Source: Pedobacter sp. L105 (GTDB lineage Bacteria; Bacteroidota; Bacteroidia; Sphingobacteriales; Sphingobacteriaceae). Taken from it: a DNA stretch of 64,000 nt. The stretch is from positions 600,608 to 664,607 of the forward strand of contig NZ_LMUP01000009.1 in assembly GCF_009765875.1 (NCBI RefSeq), read 5' to 3'. The translations under genes were made by a program, and so were the position numbers. Of the stretch, positions 36,786 to 46,817 are shown in pieces; position 1 is the stretch's first letter, and each line of letters starts with the position of its first letter. The notes under the pieces were generated by a model. It had not been told where the DNA came from. It was given only the letters and a program-made list of their open reading frames with translations, and made no database searches.

Positions 36786-39140
36786 ATGAAACGAATTATA
36801 TCTCTTGCTATCCTTTTGATCCAGGTTGTTTTTGTAATGGCACAATCACCCTCGGCCTTTGGAAAGAAAGTAAATTATATGCCTAAAGCTTTTGAAAAGC
36901 CATCTTCAACTACAAATGTGAGTGATGGCGGCGGTAAAACTAAACTGCCATGGGTAGTATTTTCAGACAGGGACGAAAATTACACTACCACAGCACCGGG
37001 AGGAAGTCTGATCATGAAAAAATTGAATTTCATGGAGCCATTTTATGTTTCAAAAGAGCAAAACGGTTACGTGAAACTGATCAAATATAAAGCTGGAATG
37101 ATCAGGGGTCGGAAGATCAACGATAAGAAAAGTGCAATTAGCTATGGCTGGATCCCGGTTTCTAAATTATTACTATGGCAACGGTCATATTCCAACCAGA
37201 AATCAGGTTATCCGGAAAAATCAATCGCAATTATCAATGGCACATTACCATTGGTACAATCGAAATTCTACTATGACAATACGGATTCTGCTTATGTATA
37301 TACCACTCCGGAGTTAAAGAAAAAAGCTACAAAGATCAGGCTGCATGAAATTAGTTATATTTTCAAAAAATCTGAAGACGGGAAGAAATACCTGATCGGT
37401 AATGAAGATCAGCTGGTAGCTGACAGTGCCAGAAAAAGTATTTATGGATGGATTGCGGCAGATGCCGTTCACAGCTGGGGAGACAGGTTATATATCGCCC
37501 CTTCGGCAAATGATTCTGATGATCTGAGTGATTCTGTGTCTATGACACTGAATAATGTACATGTAGATCCACTGCTGGATGCAAACGATATTATCCTTAG
37601 AGCCGCTCCGATTATTGGTGATGATGGAGGAAGTTTTACCGTTGGAGCAGCAAGGGATGTGTATAAAAAAACGGATAATAGAATCATTACTATCAGTGGT
37701 GCGGCGCTGACTTATCCGAATTACCTTACGCTTAGAAAAAATATCCATAAGATCAATGTGATATTCGTGGTAGACGGAGGAAGCCCAATGACTAAATATT
37801 TTTCGGGGCTAACCAATACGATTCAGTCTTTTGAAAATATTTTTAATGAGTACGGCAGGAATAACAAATTGAGTTATGGCGCTGTGGTATACCGTGGAGA
37901 ATCAGGCTGCTCAACACCTGGCGTATTAACTACACCAGAATTATCCCCGGATTACAGGAAGTTAATGAACTTTTTAACGGTTGAAGCTAAAAAAACAGAG
38001 CGCTGTGATGGCAGGGTGGCCAATCAACCTGTATATGACGGTGTGAGGGCAGGTTTAAGCCTGATAAAAAAACATCCTAACGAAACTAACCTGATTATAT
38101 TGGTTGGAAGTACAGGGAATGAAACTTCTTCCGGCAATCAGCTGACCCAGTTGGTAAATGAGTTTGGTGTTGCTGACGCAAGGCTGTTGTCTATTCAGAT
38201 GTATAGTGATTATGATGAAACATTCAATAATTTTGTACTGCAATCTAAAAAGCTGGTTTCTGAATCAGCAGTTTACGCCGCAAAAAAGAAAAGAAGATTT
38301 CTGGTTAAAGGAGAAGGGCTGAGCGATACGCAGGCTTATAATACAAGCCGCCTGGATTCTATTTCTTATTATCTGGATTATCCAAAAAATAGTTTGATCC
38401 AGGGGGGGGTAGTTTTCCCTACCAAAGGTTCCGTGAATTCGAATGAATCCATGAATATTGCCATGCGCCGTTTCATCAAAGAAACTGACAGGGATATCAG
38501 CAACCAGATCAATTCTTTAGACAGCGCATTCAGATTAACCGGTATTGAGCGTAAAAACCTGTCGGCTGCCGTAGAAGGGCAACTAGTGGCTCCTGTAACG
38601 GATGAGGTTGCCGACCATATGCCACATAACGGATTTAAATATTACATGACTTCTTCAGTTCCTGTTGATGTGGTGGAAAAACACAGAAGCATGATGCAGT
38701 ATGCTCTGGTACTCAATACTATGGAATTCAAACAGCTAAATGATGTGCTTTCGATGATGATTGGTCAAAACCTTCAAATGGATCAGTCTTCATTCAGAAA
38801 AAAACTGGTTGGAAATTATATCGCTATACAAAGGGTACTGCTGGCTAAAGACATTTCCAAAGGGGAGATCAGGTCGATGACACTGGGTAATTATTTAAAA
38901 ATGGTAACCGGTTTGCCTGTAGAAAATGAGCTGCTGGCCAAATACAAGGTTAATGATCTGAAAAGGGAAAGCAGGATGCCACAGGTTGATTTCGAAGCTT
39001 ATTTAAAGTTCCTGATCAGCTCCAGCGAAAATATCAGGAGAGGTGTTCAGTTTGGTCAGCAATTCATTTCTAACGGAAAAAACTACTACTATATCACTGA
39101 GAACAATTTTGTTCAGAAAACCGAAAAGGAAAACCCTTAA
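36786..39140 (+). CDS. tssR: T6SSiii large envelope protein TssR
   Basis: 784 aa, signal peptide about 1-20 (cut near VMAQSPS). A beta-rich N-terminal half with SH3-like parts (YVSKEQNGYVKLIKYKAGMI), then a von Willebrand A-like domain about 318-500 beginning INVIFVVDGGSPMTKYFSGL. In that domain the usual DxSxS is DGGSPM, so metal binding is uncertain. TssR is the largest protein of the subtype iii trans-envelope complex. The gene is 4 bases from its upstream neighbour and 2 bases from tssH. Confidence 0.78.
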   Translation: MKRIISLAILLIQVVFVMAQSPSAFGKKVNYMPKAFEKPSSTTNVSDGGGKTKLPWVVFSDRDENYTTTAPGGSLIMKKLNFMEPFYVSKEQNGYVKLIKYKAGMIRGRKINDKKSAISYGWIPVSKLLLWQRSYSNQKSGYPEKSIAIINGTLPLVQSKFYYDNTDSAYVYTTPELKKKATKIRLHEISYIFKKSEDGKKYLIGNEDQLVADSARKSIYGWIAADAVHSWGDRLYIAPSANDSDDLSDSVSMTLNNVHVDPLLDANDIILRAAPIIGDDGGSFTVGAARDVYKKTDNRIITISGAALTYPNYLTLRKNIHKINVIFVVDGGSPMTKYFSGLTNTIQSFENIFNEYGRNNKLSYGAVVYRGESGCSTPGVLTTPELSPDYRKLMNFLTVEAKKTERCDGRVANQPVYDGVRAGLSLIKKHPNETNLIILVGSTGNETSSGNQLTQLVNEFGVADARLLSIQMYSDYDETFNNFVLQSKKLVSESAVYAAKKKRRFLVKGEGLSDTQAYNTSRLDSISYYLDYPKNSLIQGGVVFPTKGSVNSNESMNIAMRRFIKETDRDISNQINSLDSAFRLTGIERKNLSAAVEGQLVAPVTDEVADHMPHNGFKYYMTSSVPVDVVEKHRSMMQYALVLNTMEFKQLNDVLSMMIGQNLQMDQSSFRKKLVGNYIAIQRVLLAKDISKGEIRSMTLGNYLKMVTGLPVENELLAKYKVNDLKRESRMPQVDFEAYLKFLISSSENIRRGVQFGQQFISNGKNYYYITENNFVQKTEKENP

Positions 39141-39142
39141 TT

Positions 39143-41650
39143 ATGAGTCTTACTAACGTTAGTGAATCGGTAAAATTAGCCTTAAGGGTGGCACAATCCT
39201 TAGCTAAAGAATATCATAATCCGGAATTTACCGCCGCTCACCTGTTGAAAGGGCTGATGCATAAGGAAGTTGGATTGAGAGGTTTTCTATCGTCGATAGG
39301 GAAAGATGAAGAATACATTAGTGAATGGGCCGAAGTAAGGATCGAGGAGCTGGACAAAATATCGGCTGCGCCGGATGAGGTAAAAGGTAGCCGTGAAATT
39401 GCCATGGTATTTGAAGAAGCTGATCTGGTAAGGATAAAACTTGGGTTGGATTTGATTACGCCTGTTTGCGTGCTTACAGCTTTATGTAAGCCTGCAGTGG
39501 GATTTAAGCCAGACCAATTGAAGTCGTTCCCAATCAAGGAACGGGAGTTGCTTGATCTGTATATCAGGGATGAAGAGCTGCAGCAGGTAGTTGCACCAGG
39601 CAAATCAGCAGCGGGAAATTCAGAGAAAAGTGCGGGTGCAGCAACTGCCCTGCATAAATACTGTATTGACAGAATTGCCCTTGCCAGAGATGGAAAAACT
39701 GATCCGATCATTGGCAGGGATAAGGAAACAAGGCAAATCATGGAGATCCTTTGCCGCAGGACTAAGCCTAATGTGATCATTACGGGGGATGCGGGGGTAG
39801 GAAAAACTGCATTGGTAGATGGTTTTGCACAGGATATTATTGCGGATAATGTTCCTGCATTGCTAAAAGGCGTACAGTTGTTTGAGCTTGACCTTGGATC
39901 ACTCATCGCGGGTGCATCGTACAAAGGGGAAATTGAAGACCGTCTGAAAAATATATTAAAAGAAATTAAACAATTTGATAAGGCTGTCTTATTTATTGAT
40001 GAGATCCATACCTTACTTGATAACAAAGGCCCTATAGGGGGCGGGGTTGGCAATTTGCTGAAGCCTGAGCTGGCAAGAGGAGAAATAACAGTGATCGGTG
40101 CCACTACGATCGATGAATACCGTAAGATCATAGAACCTGAACAGGCCTTTAGCAGAAGGTTTGAAGTATTGCAGGTTAATGAGCCTAATGAAGCTTCTGC
40201 AATCAAAATGCTGCAGAAATTAACGGATAAATACGAAGAACATCACCAGCTGAAAATCAATCCGGAAGCTATTCCTGAATGTGTAAGGCTGGCAAAACGC
40301 TATATGAAAGACCGCAGGTTACCTGATTCTGCATTTGACCTGTTAGACCGTACCATGGCAGCGATGAAGATGATGAATGATACTTCGGAGAAAGTTTTGG
40401 AAGAACTGAACGTATCACTGGCTGAATTATCAGCACTTGAAGAAAATACGCTGGAAGATTATAAGTGGCTCTACCACCAGCTTCAGGATAAAGTGAGCCC
40501 GGTTTTACTGGGGCAGCTGACAGACGAAACGCAGGCAGAAGCGTTTGAACAGCCAGAAGAATATCAGGAATATTTGAGGAGAAACCTGGATGCCCTGCAG
40601 GTACTTGCTGTACAAAAAACAGATGAAGTGAGTAAACAGGATATTGCCTCTATCGTTTCTTACAAAACAGGCATTCCTTTAGGAAAGATCCAGGCACAGG
40701 AGAAAGAAAAACTGCTGAACATGGAACAATTTCTGAAAAGGAGGGTGGTTGGGCAGGATCAGGCTTTAAAAGCTGTTTCTGACGCCATTCTTGAATCGAG
40801 GAGCGGACTGAACAAGAAAGGCCAGCCCATAGGATCATTCTTTTTACTGGGACCTACAGGAACAGGAAAAACGGAATTAGCCAAGTCCATTGCTGAATTT
40901 CTTTTTAATGATGAAAAGGCGATGATCCGTTTCGATATGTCGGAATTTAAAGAAGAGCATTCTGCTGCTTTGCTTTATGGGGCGCCTCCAGGGTATGTGG
41001 GTTATGAAGAGGGTGGGCTCTTAGTAAATAAAATCAGGCAGCAGCCTTATTCGGTGTTGCTATTTGATGAGATAGAAAAAGCGCATCCATCGGTATTTGA
41101 TACTTTTCTGCAGATCCTGGACGAAGGGCATATGCATGACAGGTTAGGTAAAGAAGGTGACTTTTCCAATTCACTGATCCTTTTTACCTCGAATATCGGT
41201 AGTGAATGGATCGCAGGGCAGATTGCCCAGGGTGAGTTTCCTAAATCGCAGCAGCTGATGGATATCATGGCGGCACATTTCAGGCCTGAGTTTCTTGCAC
41301 GTTTATCAGAGATCGTGCCGTTTGCGCCGATCAGTGAGCAGAATGTGGTACGGATCTTTGAGATCCAGCTAAAGAGCATGATCGATGCCCTGCATAAACA
41401 AGGTATAGGTTTTGAGATTGAAGAAGAGGCCAAAGCGATGCTGGCGCTAAGTGGCTTCACGCCGAAATATGGTGCAAGACAGTTATCGGGAGTGATCAGA
41501 AATGAACTGAGAAGGCCGATCTCAAAATATATCATTTCTGGAGAACTGAAGAAAGGTTTTACAATTGTGATCAGGAAACATGCAGAAGAGGAAAAACTGG
41601 AATGGGAAATCATCCCTGCACTGCCTGTTAATGAATTGGAAAACAAATAG
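39143..41650 (+). CDS. tssH: T6SS sheath-recycling ATPase TssH (ClpV)
   Basis: 835 aa Clp/Hsp100-type AAA+ ATPase. N-terminal ClpN domain (about 1-145), first AAA+ with Walker A GDAGVGKT (215-222) and Walker B FIDEIH (Asp286, Glu287), middle coiled coil, second AAA+ with GPTGTGKT near residue 570 and LLFDEIEKAHPSVF, and the ClpB D2-small domain. It unfolds contracted TssBC sheaths for reuse. ClpB is excluded mainly by context and by the divergent N-domain. Confidence 0.9.
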   Translation: MSLTNVSESVKLALRVAQSLAKEYHNPEFTAAHLLKGLMHKEVGLRGFLSSIGKDEEYISEWAEVRIEELDKISAAPDEVKGSREIAMVFEEADLVRIKLGLDLITPVCVLTALCKPAVGFKPDQLKSFPIKERELLDLYIRDEELQQVVAPGKSAAGNSEKSAGAATALHKYCIDRIALARDGKTDPIIGRDKETRQIMEILCRRTKPNVIITGDAGVGKTALVDGFAQDIIADNVPALLKGVQLFELDLGSLIAGASYKGEIEDRLKNILKEIKQFDKAVLFIDEIHTLLDNKGPIGGGVGNLLKPELARGEITVIGATTIDEYRKIIEPEQAFSRRFEVLQVNEPNEASAIKMLQKLTDKYEEHHQLKINPEAIPECVRLAKRYMKDRRLPDSAFDLLDRTMAAMKMMNDTSEKVLEELNVSLAELSALEENTLEDYKWLYHQLQDKVSPVLLGQLTDETQAEAFEQPEEYQEYLRRNLDALQVLAVQKTDEVSKQDIASIVSYKTGIPLGKIQAQEKEKLLNMEQFLKRRVVGQDQALKAVSDAILESRSGLNKKGQPIGSFFLLGPTGTGKTELAKSIAEFLFNDEKAMIRFDMSEFKEEHSAALLYGAPPGYVGYEEGGLLVNKIRQQPYSVLLFDEIEKAHPSVFDTFLQILDEGHMHDRLGKEGDFSNSLILFTSNIGSEWIAGQIAQGEFPKSQQLMDIMAAHFRPEFLARLSEIVPFAPISEQNVVRIFEIQLKSMIDALHKQGIGFEIEEEAKAMLALSGFTPKYGARQLSGVIRNELRRPISKYIISGELKKGFTIVIRKHAEEEKLEWEIIPALPVNELENK

Positions 41651-41701
41651 TAACAAAATAATGTATTATAAATAGAATATAAACCCTTAAATATCAAGAC
41701 T

Positions 41702-42148
41702 ATGTTTAATTATGAAATTGGTGGTAACGAAAGAAAAATAGATACCTCAGAAGCATTCGCAGATATTGCCTTTAATAAAACACTCTTTATACAAAAACTG
41801 ACTGATAACGAACCGATCAAACCAGAAAAAGTAGAAGGCTTAAAAACTGTTCAGGAGGTTTTTAACCATTATAAACCAAGTGTACGTGTAGGATTTGAAA
41901 AACATGATGGTTCCCCTGTTTCGGAAACCCTGAATTTTGGTAACCTGGGTGATTTTTCGGTGAAAAGTATCATCAACCAAAGCAGTCACCTGACTAATGT
42001 GAATATAGAAAGGGAAATGTCTTTAAATGTGATCAAACAGCTCAAATCAAATAAAACTTTAAAGTCTACGCTGGATGATGCAGAAACAAAAAGTGCATTT
42101 ATCAGTGCTTTAAAAAACTTTGTAGCTGAATTAGAAGAAAATAAGTAG
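41702..42148 (+). CDS. tssB: T6SS sheath small subunit TssB
   Basis: 148 aa, cytosolic. Matches Bacteroidota TssB in size and in pattern: MFNYEIGGNERKIDTSEAF, with VRVGFEKHDGSPVSETLNFG followed by LGDFSVKSII. It pairs with TssC to build the contractile sheath. The gene is 37 bases upstream of tssC and 51 bases after tssH. Confidence 0.85.
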   Translation: MFNYEIGGNERKIDTSEAFADIAFNKTLFIQKLTDNEPIKPEKVEGLKTVQEVFNHYKPSVRVGFEKHDGSPVSETLNFGNLGDFSVKSIINQSSHLTNVNIEREMSLNVIKQLKSNKTLKSTLDDAETKSAFISALKNFVAELEENK

Positions 42149-42185
42149 TTAGGCGCAGGTCTGTTAACGATTTAAAATATTAGAT

Positions 42186-43577
42186 ATGTCAACTCCAGAA
42201 GAACAAAACATAACAAATGATGCTTCACATTCGGACGGTTATAAACCGGCTGAAAGAGAAGTGCAGGAAAAACTTTCCCTGAAGGACAGTTTAGATAAAT
42301 TGGCAAGAGTAGGCGGTTTCGATTTGCTGGAAGCAACAGTAGATGGATTGCAGAATTTAAACCCGGATAGAAAAGCCAGGAAACAGATTTTCCTGACCGG
42401 TGATGAGAAGAAAAAAGAAAGAGAAGAGCTAAAGAAAAAAATCCAGTTATGGATTGACGTGCTGGAAGAATCTGATTCTGTAGCGGGTATGGTAGAAAAA
42501 AGCACAGAAAAGCTGCAGGCGGCGGAAGAAAATCTGAATAAGAATATCGCAACTGCGCTCGAAACTACTAAAGAGCTTGAACAGGCTTACCGTTCGGTAA
42601 ACCTCTTCTACCAAAATACAGAATCAGATAAACTGAAAAATGTAGTGTTGATGAATGCTTCTATGGATCAGATCAAAGATCTGGATAATCCCAGGTTTAT
42701 TGATTATGTAGGGGATGAACTGAAACAAAAATTTGACCGTCTTGACCTGCGTGAAAATTATTCATTGATGGTTATTCCCGGATATATGGGGTCTAATAAG
42801 GTAGTCGAAAAATGGGGTAAGATCGCACATGAGAATAAAGCAATGCTGGTGACAGATTTTGCTGATCTTGATCAGCCTGATGATGTGATTGACTTGTTTA
42901 CTTCGGCAAACCTAACCGGTGGAGAGGCTTTCAGATCTAATGTGATCATGACGTGCAACTGGCTGGTAGGCAGAGGTAAGGTTGCGGAAGTTGGTGAAGA
43001 GGATGACCTGACCGTTCCCGGATCGGCAGCATTGGCGGGCAAGATGTATTATACGTTGATGTCGCAGGTAACAGCCGGTAAAAAACATGGTGCGATCAAT
43101 GATGTGGATGGTGTTAAATTTGACCTTAAGAAAAGTGAGATCTCACACCTGGAGCGTATTGGTCTGGTTCCAATGGTAAATGAATATGGAAAGGTAATGG
43201 CTTTTTCTGCCAAGACCCTGTTCAATGGTGATAATATCGGTCTGCAAACCTATTCTGTAGTCCGTGTATTCGATTATGTGACAAAAGTGCTTTTTGATTT
43301 CTTAAACAGAAGGGCTTTTGAAAACTGGACTTCGAAAACTGAACAGGACCTAAGGGGTCAGATTGTGAAATTCTTAGACGGTATCCAGGGGCCTGAACGT
43401 TTAATTGAGCGTTTTAAGATCATGCGTTTTGAGCGTGATGAGGTGCAAAAAGACAAGATCCACCTGGATATTCATATTACTCCTTATTTTCCTGCAAAAA
43501 GTTTTGTTGTAAAACTTGACGGGCAAAAAGGGGAGGATGAAGAAACTACCTGGAGCACAGAGTATGCGCAACAATAG
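42186..43577 (+). CDS. tssC: T6SS sheath large subunit TssC
   Basis: 463 aa. Two-domain sheath protein: a helical N-terminal region (15-130), then the core with LDNPRFIDYVGDELKQKFD and YSLMVIPGYMGSNKVVEKWG. The C-terminal FNRRAFENWTSKTEQDLRGQ region corresponds to the last strand set that interlocks with TssB. Ends the tssO-like-to-tssC operon, followed by a strong terminator. Confidence 0.87.
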   Translation: MSTPEEQNITNDASHSDGYKPAEREVQEKLSLKDSLDKLARVGGFDLLEATVDGLQNLNPDRKARKQIFLTGDEKKKEREELKKKIQLWIDVLEESDSVAGMVEKSTEKLQAAEENLNKNIATALETTKELEQAYRSVNLFYQNTESDKLKNVVLMNASMDQIKDLDNPRFIDYVGDELKQKFDRLDLRENYSLMVIPGYMGSNKVVEKWGKIAHENKAMLVTDFADLDQPDDVIDLFTSANLTGGEAFRSNVIMTCNWLVGRGKVAEVGEEDDLTVPGSAALAGKMYYTLMSQVTAGKKHGAINDVDGVKFDLKKSEISHLERIGLVPMVNEYGKVMAFSAKTLFNGDNIGLQTYSVVRVFDYVTKVLFDFLNRRAFENWTSKTEQDLRGQIVKFLDGIQGPERLIERFKIMRFERDEVQKDKIHLDIHITPYFPAKSFVVKLDGQKGEDEETTWSTEYAQQ

Positions 43578-43601
43578 GTTGTAGTTATTTTCTACGTATA
43601 A

Positions 43602-43639
43602 TCCGGGCAGATTGAAGAAATCTGTCCGGAATTTTTTTT
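43602..43639 (+). terminator. Terminator of the T6SS envelope-sheath operon
   Basis: Twelve-base stem (TCCGGGCAGATT / AATCTGTCCGGA, one G-T pair) with a 5-base loop, followed by A and eight T residues. Confidence 0.88.
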
Positions 43640-43716
43640 ATGCAGCTCCTGGATTTCCTGACTTAACAATTTCTTTATAATTTAGCGTCAGAATCTTTAC
43701 ATGGATTCCCTGGTCT

Positions 43717-44286
43717 ATGAAACAGATACTGATCATCAATGGTGATCCTGAGAAAACCGATACTATCCGTTATCTAATCGATGCGTACCGCAAAGGCGCG
43801 GAGGAGGCAGGTGCCCACATCAGGGAAATCACGATTGTTGATCTGATCTTTAATCCAAATAAACAATTTAACAATAGCGTAACAGAGCTGGAGCCTGATC
43901 TTAAACGGGCGCTGGATCAGATTATATGGTCTGGTCATGTGGTGCTTTTCTGTCCGGTTTACCTTTCATCTATTCCCACACGCATTAAAGGCTTCTTTGA
44001 CCGGCTATTTATACCGGACCAGGTTTTTTTGGCTAAACAGCAGAATATCAGGAAGAATTTTGCAGGAAAGTCGGCCAGGATTGTATCCATTTTAGATGAA
44101 GAAACTTTTGAGTACTGGAAACAGGACAAAAAAGTAACCTACCTTTCTATTAAAAGAAATGTATTCGAAAATTGCCGTTTTCACCCGGTACACACCAATA
44201 CGATAGGACAGTTATACTCCATAGAAAATGAGTACAGTAAGAAGTGGTTACGTAAAATGGAAACTTTTGGTGCCAAATTAATGTAG
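43717..44286 (+). CDS. Flavodoxin-like NAD(P)H oxidoreductase
   Basis: 189 aa, flavodoxin_2/NQO-like fold: phosphate-binding start QILIINGDPEKTDT, then WSGHVVLFCPVYLSSIPTRI with KGFFDRLFIPD, which matches the FMN-binding loop of quinone reductases. No T6SS role is known. It is set between the tssC terminator and the tssD cluster, as its own unit, and may simply have been caught in the locus. Confidence 0.75.
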   Translation: MKQILIINGDPEKTDTIRYLIDAYRKGAEEAGAHIREITIVDLIFNPNKQFNNSVTELEPDLKRALDQIIWSGHVVLFCPVYLSSIPTRIKGFFDRLFIPDQVFLAKQQNIRKNFAGKSARIVSILDEETFEYWKQDKKVTYLSIKRNVFENCRFHPVHTNTIGQLYSIENEYSKKWLRKMETFGAKLM

Positions 44287-44413
44287 TTAGAGGGTGATTC
44301 GAGCCGATGTTAATATCTTTTTCTTATATCATACTGATTAGTAGCTGAGTTGGCAACATTTTTGCTTTACATGGAGCGATAATAAATTAATATCAATCCT
44401 AAAACAAAAAGTT

Positions 44414-44809
44414 ATGGCTTTCAAAGCAAGATTAGACTTTTCGGGCAAGGAGTACGATGTGCTCCATTGTGCCTATTCCCTAAACCGTGATGTAGATGCA
44501 AAAGGAAGACCCTCTTCCGGAGTGTATGGTGGTACGATCGATATTGAGATCGAATCAACAGAAGACACTTCTATCATCGAAGCAATGGTAAACAACCAGT
44601 ACAAACCTTTAACAGGCACGCTGCTGATCAAAAAATCAGAAGAGGATGCAAAAATGAAGGAAGTGAATTTTGAAGATGGATACATCGTTAAGTATTCTGA
44701 AGGAATTAACATCACCGGCGATAACCCGATGACACTGAAATTCCAGATCTCTGCCCGTAAATTAAAACTGGGCAACGCCGAGCATGTAAATGACTGGCCA
44801 AAAGCGTAA
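44414..44809 (+). CDS. tssD: T6SS tube protein TssD (Hcp), copy 1
   Basis: 131 aa Bacteroidota-type Hcp: MAFKARLDFSGKEYDVLHCA start and the conserved core SLNRDVDAKGRPSSGVYGGT. It forms hexameric rings stacked in the inner tube. Copy 1 differs from copies 2 and 3 at the N-terminus and around residues 80-105, so it may carry different cargo. Copy 2 follows after 38 bases. Confidence 0.9.
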   Translation: MAFKARLDFSGKEYDVLHCAYSLNRDVDAKGRPSSGVYGGTIDIEIESTEDTSIIEAMVNNQYKPLTGTLLIKKSEEDAKMKEVNFEDGYIVKYSEGINITGDNPMTLKFQISARKLKLGNAEHVNDWPKA

Positions 44810-44847
44810 TCAAAATTAAGGAAGTTAACCATTAAAAAATCATTATC

Positions 44848-45243
44848 ATGGCATTTAAAACCAGATTGACTCTTGGATCTAAAGAGTTCGACGTGCTGCA
44901 AACCAGCTATTCATTAAACAGAGACGTAGATGCAAAAGGGCGTCCGTCATCAGGTGTTTACGGTGGAACGATTAATATTGAAATTGAATCGACAGAGGAT
45001 ACTTCAGTAATCGAATCTATGGTGAATAACCAGTACAAACCACTTTCAGGAACGATTACCTTTAAAAAAGGTGAGGAAGACGCGAAAATGAAAGAATTGA
45101 CTTTCGAGGACGGTTACATCATTCAGTATAATGAAGGTATCGCTGTAAACGATAATACGCCAATGACTTTAAGTTTTGTCATTTCAGCACGTAAGCTGAA
45201 GATCGGCAATGCAGAACATATTAACGATTGGCCAAAAGCTTAA
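44848..45243 (+). CDS. tssD: T6SS tube protein TssD (Hcp), copy 2
   Basis: 131 aa, same length as the other two copies. Shares MAFKTRLxLGSKEFDVLQ and EGIAVNDNTPMTLSFVISAR with copy 3 and is nearly identical to it, including the C-terminal NDWPKx. Probably co-transcribed with copy 1; an imperfect terminator follows. Confidence 0.9.
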   Translation: MAFKTRLTLGSKEFDVLQTSYSLNRDVDAKGRPSSGVYGGTINIEIESTEDTSVIESMVNNQYKPLSGTITFKKGEEDAKMKELTFEDGYIIQYNEGIAVNDNTPMTLSFVISARKLKIGNAEHINDWPKA

Positions 45244-45252
45244 TTGTAACCC

Positions 45253-45290
45253 AATAAACTTCTGCTTAATTGATTAGGCGGAAGTTTATT
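45253..45290 (+). terminator. Probable terminator after tssD copy 2
   Basis: AATAAACTTC (45253-45262) pairs with GAAGTTTATT (45281-45290), with a partly paired inner loop; a weak T-rich tail follows. The remaining about 250 bases to copy 3 are AT-rich and show no gene; they presumably hold a separate promoter. Confidence 0.5.
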
Positions 45291-45544
45291 GTTGTATCGT
45301 TTTGTCTCAATGTGTAGCATAAGTCAACACTTATCTGTTAGCAGTTAAATTACTATTAAAGTTGATTGTTTTTTTATTTTTAATTCGCAGAACTTACAGC
45401 TGCGTATAAAAATAGAGAAATAGTGAGCTGTTTGATAGCTGATTTTAATTTAATATTAGATGATGTCAATTCTTTTAATAACTGGTCAAATTGTAATTTT
45501 AGATCAACTAACAAACATTATCAAACACAAAAAAAATACACATA

Positions 45545-45940
45545 ATGGCTTTTAAAACCAGATTGAATCTTGGATCCAAAGAATTCGACGTGCTGCAGTG
45601 CAGTTTTTCATTAAATAGAGATGTAGATGCTAAAGGTCGTCCTTCATCGGGGGTATATGGCGGAACAATCCATATCGAAATTGAGTCAACTGAAGATACT
45701 TCTGTGATCGAATCTATGGTGAATAACCAGTACAAAGCCCTTTCTGGAACTATCGTTTTCAAAAGAGGAGAAGAAGATTCTAAGATGAAGGAACTGTCTT
45801 TTGAAGATGGTTATATCATTCAATATACGGAAGGGATTGCTGTAAACGATAATACACCAATGACTTTAAGTTTTGTGATCTCTGCGCGCAAGTTGAAACT
45901 TGGAAATGCGGAGCATGTGAACGACTGGCCGAAGCCTTAA
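45545..45940 (+). CDS. tssD: T6SS tube protein TssD (Hcp), copy 3
   Basis: 131 aa, very close to copy 2 (differences include LQCSF for LQTSY, IHIE for INIE, and a final Pro). It has its own 300-base leader and leads directly into the effector region (66 bases to the alpha/beta hydrolase gene), so it may be produced together with those effectors. Confidence 0.9.
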   Translation: MAFKTRLNLGSKEFDVLQCSFSLNRDVDAKGRPSSGVYGGTIHIEIESTEDTSVIESMVNNQYKALSGTIVFKRGEEDSKMKELSFEDGYIIQYTEGIAVNDNTPMTLSFVISARKLKLGNAEHVNDWPKP

Positions 45941-46005
45941 TTGCACTGTATGTTATCACCTGGTAGCGCTGGTGATGATTATATCTCGTTATTGATTATG
46001 AATAG

Positions 46006-46806
46006 ATGGAATTAAATACAATTGATTTTGGAAGTCAGATTACCGCACCTAAATTAAGTGCGGCATCAGCAAGTGTTCCGGCAATTGTAATATTTGTTAA
46101 TGGATATCGTATGTCAGTTCCCGTAATGAATATTGTACGTGAAATACGGCGTAATGAAGACGTAACAATCTATTACGATAATGAATACTGGAATGATATT
46201 GATGACAAATTTCAACAAAGATTAGGTGACCAATTTGCGTTTTATGCTGATGGGGATGCGCCAACTATAACTGCAAAAAATGAAATCGGATTTCATGCGC
46301 GCAAACGCCATGGAAGAAAGGCTGGATATAATTTAATCGTAAAGATCAATCAGATAAAATACTCAGATGTAAGGAACGAAACAAGCAGAAAAATCCTTTG
46401 GGGACAAGACGCAGACCTCAACAGGTACGATCCGAAAAAGATCCCTATCGACATTGTTTGTCACAGTATGGGTTTTGCTTATGCACTTGGTATGGTGGAA
46501 GTACTAAAGGAGTTGGGATATAATCCAGAAAGGATATATGCTTTAGCTCCTGAGAACCCGGGTGGAGGATCTATACCTGGCTTTATTAAGGAAAGTATAC
46601 AATATGGCTCAGGTCCAGTTGATCATTGGTATAAACAAGATATGATCGCACCGCAAAAGGCAATTCCCGGAATTGGTCAGGTCCAATTTATTCCCCCTGG
46701 TGTTCCCAAAGGTCCTTATGCAAGCCACAGCGTGGCTAATTATGGATGGATATTTGGGCTTAAAAAGGGAATTAAAAGTTATGTAAAATCCAGGATAAGT
46801 AATTAA
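46006..46806 (+). CDS. Alpha/beta-hydrolase, candidate T6SS lipase effector
   Basis: 266 aa, no signal peptide. Nucleophile elbow VCHSMGFA with Ser154, so the first glycine of GxSxG is Cys152. VNGYR at residues 31-35 could supply the oxyanion hole, and His in YASHSVANYGW near 242-246 is a plausible catalytic base. The next gene encodes a lipoprotein, the arrangement typical of T6SS lipase effectors with a periplasmic immunity protein. Lying between tssD and vgrG strengthens this. It could be delivered through Hcp, since it has no PAAR or VgrG domain. Confidence 0.6.
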   Translation: MELNTIDFGSQITAPKLSAASASVPAIVIFVNGYRMSVPVMNIVREIRRNEDVTIYYDNEYWNDIDDKFQQRLGDQFAFYADGDAPTITAKNEIGFHARKRHGRKAGYNLIVKINQIKYSDVRNETSRKILWGQDADLNRYDPKKIPIDIVCHSMGFAYALGMVEVLKELGYNPERIYALAPENPGGGSIPGFIKESIQYGSGPVDHWYKQDMIAPQKAIPGIGQVQFIPPGVPKGPYASHSVANYGWIFGLKKGIKSYVKSRISN

Positions 46807-46817
46807 TATGTTTTAAC

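Noticed and set aside
39238..40206. 322-codon minus-strand frame inside tssH
   Set aside because: Ser/Pro/Leu-rich shadow frame fully antisense to the conserved AAA+ gene; no recognisable domain.
41047..41697. 216-codon minus-strand frame at the end of tssH
   Set aside because: Shadow of tssH codon use; no promoter, no family.
43717..44286. Flavodoxin-like reductase as a T6SS effector
   Set aside because: It has its own unit after a terminator, no partner immunity gene and a normal cytosolic enzyme sequence; there is no evidence for secretion.
44848..45940. Hcp copies 2 and 3 as an assembly duplication
   Set aside because: They differ at many synonymous and several amino acid positions and have unrelated upstream sequences.
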